From the NCBI RefSeq assembly GCF_032362555.1, contig NC_083508.1:10631001-10695000 (forward strand): a stretch of 64,000 bases of DNA, given 5' to 3'. This DNA is from Amyelois transitella (Eukaryota > Arthropoda > Insecta > Lepidoptera > Pyralidae). Positions 51,213 through 64,000 of the stretch are shown in pieces (position 1 is the stretch's first letter; every line of letters starts with the position of its first letter). The position numbers were made by a program, and so were the translations under genes. A model generated the notes under the pieces. It was not told the origin of the DNA. It worked only from the letters and a program-made list of their open reading frames with translations, and did no database searches.

Positions 51213-54204
51213 TTTGAATTTCAAATTTAGAACTCACTTTTTTCAGAAACTCACTGTCATGGTCAACAACACAGCGCGTGAAACTCTCGTTTTGGCGGGA
51301 AAGTATGTAATAGAAGTTCGCGCGCGGGGATCTAGCCACAAAATGATTCGGTACGCACTACTACACAGTACACAGGCTTGGAGCGTTAACCATGCGTCGA
51401 GTCGCTATTGACTAATGAATGAAACCAGTGGATACGACCAGAGACGGTTCTCAAGTTTGGTGTCTTGTTTGGTTTGGAGTTTAGAAATTTCTTTCGATAA
51501 TGATAGTGACGCATGTTTCGCCATTTTTGTAATGTTCTATTTTGAAATTTTGCTGTTAAGCCAGTAATTTACTAATCACTGAGACACTTAGAGCGCTACA
51601 AAGAAACAAACAGTAATCTGAAAGATTATGAATTCCGTCGATAATTAAGATTTTCTTGGCTAGTACTGTAACGTTGCTTAAATTATCATACAAATAGGTA
51701 TACTTAATATTAAATTTAATAAAAAATATAACGTCATTAAAGATCGGGGGCTAAATTAAGGGCAAAAAATAAATAATATACAAAAACATCTCGTATGTAA
51801 ACGTTTATTAAAAAAATCATATACCAGATAGCAGATAATTATAAGGTAAATTTATTTATACATTATTTAAATGAATATCTTTCACATATCTGATATTATT
51901 CGTACGATTACAAAATGACACATGTTAAAGGAACTATTGTAAGACTTAAATGTTTCATGGACCTTAACAAATTAATTAAAAATATGCCTATTATTTTTCA
52001 CTTTATATATAAACCTTAAAACTAGTCGAAGATAGTGTTATTACCTACACTTATTAATTTAATTCAATATTATTTGGTGATTTCATCCTGACATTCGGAC
52101 ACCTTAATCGAATTGCTTTCTATCCTTCATAAATAAATTGCAGAATCATCTTAAAAAAATATTTACGACACATAAAATACTTTGAAGTTGTAAAATAATA
52201 TTTAAAATAGGATGTTAAAACTGATAATTTGAAACAAAATCAAATCTTTCAACTTGATCCAAACATCATCTTCATTTATTGCCTATCGGTGTCATATCTA
52301 CAAATTCAGTGCTCTATAAAACACTCGGTATAAAATGATGACATGACCATACGTACATCCTAGTTTCCTCACTACATAAATTGCACTTATGAATCCAGTA
52401 TACACAAACATGAGGTTTTAGTTTCGCGTCGATTTAGCACTACATAGGAAGCATTTTGGGTTATACAATATGACTATTATATTATATATATCGGTTAGTT
52501 ATTAAAAAATTTTAACATAAAATCGATTAGAAACAGAATTAAAATAAAAAACTTATTAGAATTAGAGACTTCAGACTCGTTATATAACTATACTATTCTC
52601 TGGAATTAAAACCAACATTACTTTAGCTTCGTATAAAATATTAGTACTAAATTTTTATGTAAAATGTCAAGGCAAATAGGTACATTAAACTTGCGCTGTA
52701 TGTAATGAAAAGATACAATAATATTTATACGTGGCATTTTGTTATATTATACGATAACTCCAATTTTATTCATCTATAAAATTGACTTAATTAAAGAGAA
52801 ATCCATTATAATATTAAGACGCTAGTTGGAACACAAAAGTAAACATACATTATGAAAATCATTATAATTTATAATACCTACGAACGTGTGTAGAATATGA
52901 AGTAGGACCTTATATTAAGAGTAGTTATATATGTACAAAGAAAATAAATTTAAAATCAAAAGTGAGAAGTTTTCAGTATGATTTCGTAGTAGAGAATAGT
53001 CTACGTGACTTGTATCCTCTTTCTTAAATAATATTACATAACAATCACTGTCTAATAATAAGTAATAGTAGTTTATACTTTTATTATTTGAATGTTGATC
53101 AAATATTTTCGCATAAAAAGCAAACAAATAGTACGAATTTGATACCCACCCAAAAACTCGTATCGGTGGTATGCATGAGGTTAACAAGGTAAATAAGTTA
53201 GTCTTGTACCTTAATAAGGCATTACGATGAGTGATTTCATCAAACACTTTCAAGTATTGAACGTTGAAACTAATCAATTTGACGAATGTTCATTCATTTC
53301 AAATTAAAATGACGAAAAACTACTGAAATTCACATACAAACGAGTCGATTATATTAGCCAAAACATATGAAAAAAGTTGCTTTCGATTGTTTCTAATTAT
53401 TGAATCAATATTTTCAATATGGGTTCTTTAACGACTGAATAAACTCATGTATGCTTTTAAGCTAGATTAAACTATAATATTGTGTAGTCCACAAACTCCG
53501 AGCATATTATGAATAACCTACGTGAATCAGCTAGAGGGAAAGCGCATATCATAAACTTATGCACTTATACAATCAACTTATGTCTATTGATAATTAAAAT
53601 GAACTGTCAGTCTAACGTTTATCTCTGTTGGCAGTGTGTAGTTACGGACTATTCATAGATATTGTTTACTTTAAAATATATATAAAAAATACGTGACCTG
53701 GAAGGTGTTTTGTCACTAGAATTTTCCCAAACGCCTTCTTTGCTTAAAAGTTCACTTCCTGCCAAGTAGCAAAGCTGTTTTAAAGGTAACTCAGGTATTA
53801 TATTAGTTTCACTTGGTACAGATTTGATTTTAAATTCGCCTTATTATTTTGCTTTAATTGGACAAAAAAATAGTAAATATCCGAACTAAAATTAATTCGA
53901 GTCGGGAATCGCGTTATCGATGTAGATGTCGACAAAATATAAGACAATTATTTCTGTGAAATGTATATAACATCAATATTTGTGGTAAAACTAAGGGTTC
54001 CCGGAATTTATGACCAGAATATCATTGATTGACCGTTAGTCATAGGTGCATTGCGGCTTACTTAGTGAAGTGTCACCGGTGACAGCCGAATGACCTGGAT
54101 AATCTGGTCTGATAAGCCAGCCGCAACCGCATGGCGAGCTTATATTACATACATATTAATAGAATAAGTAATAGAGGCGTGGCTTCCGGCAATGTTGAAT
54201 TACC

Positions 54205-54241
54205 GGAAAATTTTATTTTATTTATTTTATTTTATTTTATT
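54205..54241. repeat. (TTTTA)n microsatellite
   Basis: Successive TTTTATTTTATTTATTTTA units in the spacer between white and PI3K. Confidence 0.85.
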
Positions 54242-56497
54242 CGGAAAACATACAGTCTTACAAATCTAAATATACAATCCAGTAAGAAACAAATGACCAA
54301 TTACATGTTTTCGCATTTATATATCTAAAGAGCTTGTCTAATAAAAAATAAAGAAATTGTTTTACGACTCTATTTACGTTATATTCGTACAAAGCGACAG
54401 AAGGTCGAATGTTGAAGACAAACCAATAGTGCATCAATAATCCGGTTTCAGGCGGAGGTGCCTTAAAATCCAGGAGTAACCTTACTTCTCGATTTCAAAC
54501 GCGCGTTGCAATCAAAAATGCTAGGATTACGACGATAACAATGGCGATATGGCCAACTTCCAGTTTGTATGGGGCTGTTTTAAGATTCTTTAGGTCCTTA
54601 ATTAAAGGCGTCCAATATGTTTTTTTTATACAGTAAACAATATCTACAAACTTCAATCGGAGCAAAAGAAACACTTGTATACATTTTGGCAAGTAACCTG
54701 TTAAAGGCTTAATGTTCCTACCTGTTTGTTAATCTAGATACAGCTAAAAATTGTAAACTATATTCACACTCGGACATTTCCAAAAATGAGGGTATTCCAC
54801 CATAGAAATCGGTAATTCACCAAATTTGGTCACCAGATGGCAGCATATAAGTCACATCCTGCTTTTAATCAATATATCTGATTTCACTGGACAAAGACTC
54901 ACCAAAAGAACGTTCGAACTTATAGTCCACAAAGTTTCTGCGCCAGATATCATCTATTGTAACATTTATTTGAAATCCTTAACATATTTGCGTCACGCCC
55001 AGCATGTATTTTTCATCTAAAATCCATTTAAGTACTGAAGTTAAGGTAAAATATTTTGATAAGTCTTTTTGTAGAAAAAAACTTTATACATAATTTTTTA
55101 TTCAAGAAACTTTTTCTACTACTCAGTACATATAATCCATTTTGTCCTACACAGATCGACCATCGGTAGGAAAGTCTTTCTGATGTGTGTGAATTGCTCG
55201 CCATCGTCACTGTCTTTTATTGGCTGAAAGTCTTCATAGAAAGATTTCATAGCGATCGCATGTGGAGATTGTTTCTAGTATCTTCTCTTAACATAAACTA
55301 CATTTTACTGATCAATATTTTTTTAATATTTGTTGTCTGTAAACTACCAATGTTTAGTAAACATATATTAGTCAATGCAATTCACGTATTTAAAAAGCTG
55401 GCCTTAGAAATGATGCATTAAACAAAATTAAAATAAAGGACACAATAATCAGACAAAGCTAAGTTTTGAAGACAAAATTCATGCTGATTGCGTAAACTGC
55501 TATTAACAAGTATGTCACATTAATGCGCTATAAAAATTCCAACACAGCGGCCCTCGGGTCTCCGAGATACCATCGTAGGGAAAGTTGCGCAACCTTTATA
55601 CAACAACCACAGTAAGAATCATTGGGTTCACCTAGCTGAGAATCCGACTGTGATATATTTTTTATAAATTTAATTCATTTAATACCTAATAAAAAGTGTG
55701 GTTTCGTACTATATCGATATCGACTGTTGTATTATTGGGTGTAGTTTAAAAGCTTAAATTTTTCTAAATCATCTTTTCTACCTGTTTTTTTAAGTTGAAA
55801 AAGACATTAGTACAATATTTCTAGGTTTTTCTTTAAAGTTGCAAGGTGAAGTTAGTTGAAGCATAAGTATTTTTTACCAAGCAGACTAAGCCTCCAAAAA
55901 TGCCGAATCGCGTTAGTGTATCATTATTTAAATAGTTAAAAGAAACCAGTTTTACTAAAACGATCAGTATTGCGAATGCCTTACTATGTTATCGTTTAGA
56001 TAAGGTCATTAATTAGTAATTATGTGATTGGACTTGTTTGAATCGAGACTGTACGTCGATAGAATACTACGAAAATGTCAATCCCAGAGGTGAATTTGGT
56101 ATGAAATAACTAAATAAATTCACAGAGACCAAGTTATGCTTTTGTGGAATAAAAAAATAAGATGAAACGAAAATAAAACTATTTACATATCAATCAAGTA
56201 ATAATCCACTGAATAATGAGAACATTTTTTTTCTATTCACGTTTTTATGCTTACATCCCCATTAAATAGGTAACTATGTAAGCTTTCACGTGAGTATTGC
56301 CATTTCAAATTATTGCAAGGATTTCATTTCAATGATCCAAGAGAAGTAAATAATATTCACGCAGTGGCAACATTCATTTCATACATATATTGAATGTATG
56401 TAATGCTTAACATTGTCACATTATTACTATATGAATTGTATATTTCGCTATGGCGCATTTCAATGCTAGATACTAGGTTCACAATACTGTCAACAGT

Positions 56498-56566
56498 TTA
56501 ATGCATTGTTACGAAATCGACCAATGACAGCTCTCCATTTTCTTTAGCGTAATCGGACATCAAACT
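56498..56566 (-). CDS. Candidate terminal exon, gene unknown
   Basis: On the minus strand a good acceptor (TTCTATTCCTTACAG) is followed by 22 open codons starting SLMSDYAKENGE and ending VDFVTMH, then TAA at 56498-56500. The peptide is balanced and not low-complexity, unlike the surrounding AT-rich DNA. Its upstream exons would lie under or beyond PI3K on the same strand. I do not recognise it. An alternative 3' end of PI3K or a chance ORF is possible. Confidence 0.25.
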   Translation of the reverse strand, partial: SLMSDYAKENGELSLVDFVTMH

Positions 56567-58079
56567 CTGTAAGGAATAGAACGTTTTAAGTTTATATATG
56601 TGTTTTACTTAACGCGATGAACTTCGGTAGCGGCGGCCCTTTCATCTCCGTTCTCTATTCCTTCATTCGAAATCTTAACCTACCATAATTAATTACCTGT
56701 TCATAAATTAATATCCCTTAAATCGCCCATAAAATATTTGAACGAAAAACGGTCACTCCGTAATTTTACCCAATCATAAATAAAACATCTCATTTAGTTT
56801 ATTATATAAATTTTCTAAGGACATTTATTCGTGCAAATATTTTAGCCTGACTATGCGATATATAAAATTACAAATTATTCATATAACTCATTACACTACT
56901 TCGTTACAGCATACCTAATACACAAACACCCAGAAGACCCATATAACCCAGAACGGGTTTAAAGATCGGACTAAATTAATAATATGGGTTTAAGTTCCTA
57001 AATTTATCATGTTTCTTGATATTTCTTCATATTCTATCACAGCCATTTACGGCCGTCGCCTACCTATAAAACATCATGTAAATATCGATACATCAAAAAG
57101 AATTCAGCAACCGAAATTATTATAAGAAACATATCCATTATTCTTTTTATAGAAGAGTTTAATAAGAAAAACGAAATTATTTCGAATCCGAAAAACGATA
57201 ATTGACCAATCAGGTTACGTTTGCAAATGGAGTACTGCGATTGGTTGATTTCTCGCAAACGCATTGCGAACGTTTGGGTCATTGTTGCGGTTAAGTTTCT
57301 TTATCTCGTTTTCGATGCGTAAGTAATATTTGTTATAACTTTGAAATCAAAACTTAACATGTTATACTTACAAACATAAGTTTGTAATGGGTATCTTATG
57401 CTTCGCTATACAATTATAATAGCGTTACAATCAAATCCTGACCTTCGTTTCGTTAAGATGAAGTAATTCTTTCTATGATGATATTTTGCAAGGCCATCAC
57501 TCAGAATCAAGAATATTCTTAAAACGAAACAAAATTGGATTAAAAAATGGCGCCGCGATAAGCCAACCTCCTTGTTAGTATTTAACTATCAGTCTTACTA
57601 AACTATCCTGTCCCATCCACATTAAGATTTTCCAAAACTGGTTCGTATCCGGCCAGTAACAAAATATACATAGTATGTAATAAAAAAAAATATTGTTCAA
57701 TTTTAAAAAAAAAAGCAGGCATAGCCCACATTATTATGCAATTTTTTTTTTAATCTTATTTTCAAAAAATGTGGACAAGAACACCACTTTTGTATTCCCC
57801 ACACATTTTGTCATCGGCGTAAATTCGGTACGATTTTGGGTTAACTTTGTTGTAAATTTAAGTAGAGTGTTGTAATTTCTACTTCAGGTGTTCAATATAA
57901 ACTTACAAAGGTTTCACTATGTTTAAACGTTAATACTTTTAGCGACATCTGACTAAAAATAGCGTATTTTAATTTTTTACATACCAATCGTCCAGTACTA
58001 ATAACACGCGTTGTGGTAAGAATTTATAATATTTGCGAAGAACACAAATTATTTTAAAGAAAATTAAAGATACTGAAGT

Positions 58080-58860
58080 ATGCAGAACAATATTCAAGCT
58101 TTGATGTTTAAAGTCTACAATGACTGCTTAAAAATGTTTCTATGCCCGATAATTTTCATTTTTTGCAATTTAAGGTCTCACTTTATCCCGTAAAAAAGTT
58201 ACTGAAGTGTAGACCGTTCAAAAATGAACCATACACCCTTGAAGTTAGTGTGTAAAATTTGCTCTGCCTCTTAAGGCGGTTCTTGCTTTATTGTGTTACG
58301 TCATAAAGTCTCCTTAAAAGAGTATTTTGCTGAAATCTTACATAACTGACGTAGTTAGTACAATAAGACTACGCTTTCACCGTTACGAATTCGTATTTTT
58401 TGCGTAAAGCAATATTATAAGGAATACATAATATACTCTACACCCTGGGGCAAAAACTCGGGTAAAGAACTTTCATTGTTCCGATGTAAGCTGTAAGCTT
58501 TACACTTCGAGCTATTCTTTACCTAGATAAAACACAGTGTATTTATTAAATCGAAGTTTTAACATAACAATTGTCGTTAGTACCGATCGATTTTTGAGTT
58601 TACGTTCTATATCTTTGAACCCTAGCGTAAGAATCTACAACGTTTAGTCGTAAATTTATTTAACCCTCGACGTTAAATTTTCAATGTCTGCGTAAAATGG
58701 TATTATGCGGAATATGTGTAAAACAATATACTCTATATCAAAGTTTTGACATACCGATGTTGGCAGTACAAAAATGATCCTTACACCCATGATGTTAAGG
58801 TTTACAAAGTCTGCGGCGCGTGTTTCGGCGCCTGTCTCTTAAGGCGCCGGCCGACGGGCC
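58080..58860. repeat. Diverged tandem repeat in the PI3K 3' flank
   Basis: Related modules recur about every 180-230 bases. One contains GCGTAAA followed 25-40 bases later by AATATACTCTA (near 58400 and 58690). Another is a GTTAGTAC/GGCAGTAC core (near 58350, 58575, 58760). A third is CAAAAATGA followed by TACACCC and CTCTTAAGGC (58215-58280 and 58768-58850). Copies are heavily mutated, so borders are approximate. Confidence 0.4.
58655..58660 (-). terminator. Possible PI3K polyadenylation signal
   Basis: AATAAA on the minus strand about 205 bases past the PI3K stop. Further copies lie near 58543 and 58286, so the site actually used is uncertain. Confidence 0.35.
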
Positions 58861-58864
58861 ACTG

Positions 58865-63703
<4,839 letters not shown>

Positions 63704-63917
63704 CTGATGACAAAAAAAAACGAAACGTATTTTTTTTCTTTTTCTGCATACAAGATAGACAGAGCCTTGAAAAAACTGCACGGAGCGACTCTCGTCGAAA
63801 TACGCATTGGAGCATGATTACACATTCAGTCAGCTTAAATGTGCAGTTTTCCAGCGCCGTAAGAACTTCGGTTGACACTCAAACTAATGTACATTACTCA
63901 GAAAAAAGTAATAAATG

Positions 63918-63993
63918 CATGTCCGAGGAGAGATTTGAACATACGCCTCTCCAGAAAATTTATCAATCGGGCACTTTACCGGTCTCCACCAGC
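63918..63993 (-). repeat. tRNA-like sequence
   Basis: On the minus strand TGGTGGAGACCGGTAAAGTG is followed, ~45 bases later, by GTTCAAATCTC, resembling A and B boxes. Probably a SINE head or pseudo-tRNA within the PI3K intron at the window edge. Confidence 0.35.
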
Positions 63994-64000
63994 ATTCAAG

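Larger units (their letters stand above)
51213..58079. other. White promoter side and spacer to PI3K
   Basis: 51213-51500 is the immediate white 5' flank, with a CG-rich patch (51320-51335). The remainder is AT-rich and carries fewer recognisable repeats than the introns. It contains only the candidate exon at 56498-56566 and a (TTTTA)n tract. Confidence 0.6.

Overview
The window looks like lepidopteran nuclear DNA. It is AT-rich, its genes are split into many short exons, and its introns are packed with (TATG)n-ended short interspersed elements, tRNA-derived SINEs, LINE 3' ends and Helitron-like elements. Three conserved protein genes can be assembled exon by exon, all on the minus strand: scarlet (17390-30478), white (33805-51212) and the 3' part of a class I phosphoinositide 3-kinase catalytic subunit (58865-63703, continuing off the right edge). 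For every one of the 35 exons in these three genes, splice sites and reading phase agree across the junctions.

Region by region. 1-16250 has no gene I can prove. It holds a decayed coding-like stretch (430-871), a TIR element with a SINE inside it, foldbacks, LINE ends, an unidentified ORF near 11.7 kb and two possible minus-strand first exons (8864-8906 and 16252-16276). Both would feed a gene lying off the left edge. 16277-16636 may be a promoter. 17390-30478 is scarlet in 14 exons. 30479-33804 is the 3.3 kb spacer between scarlet's start and white's stop. 33805-51212 is white in 13 exons, with introns that hold most of the window's repeats. 51213-58864 is AT-rich intergenic DNA with one candidate terminal exon (56498-56566) and a diverged tandem repeat beside the PI3K stop. 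58865-64000 is PI3K.

Biology. White and Scarlet are ABCG half-transporters that pair to move ommochrome precursors into eye pigment granules (known from Drosophila and other insects). Here the two partner genes sit head-to-tail, with white upstream. PI3K is an unrelated signalling neighbour that makes PtdIns(3,4,5)P3 downstream of insulin and other receptors.

Most unusual findings: (1) about five tandem copies of the end of one PI3K kinase-domain exon, each keeping a 5' splice site, differing from the real exon only by synonymous changes over the last 12 codons (four copies; one differs by one residue in two of them); (2) one repeat family sitting within 7-50 bases of several splice sites, including two direct copies bracketing the in-frame white exon 9. 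I found no CRISPR array, rRNA, intact transposase or recognisable new multi-gene system.
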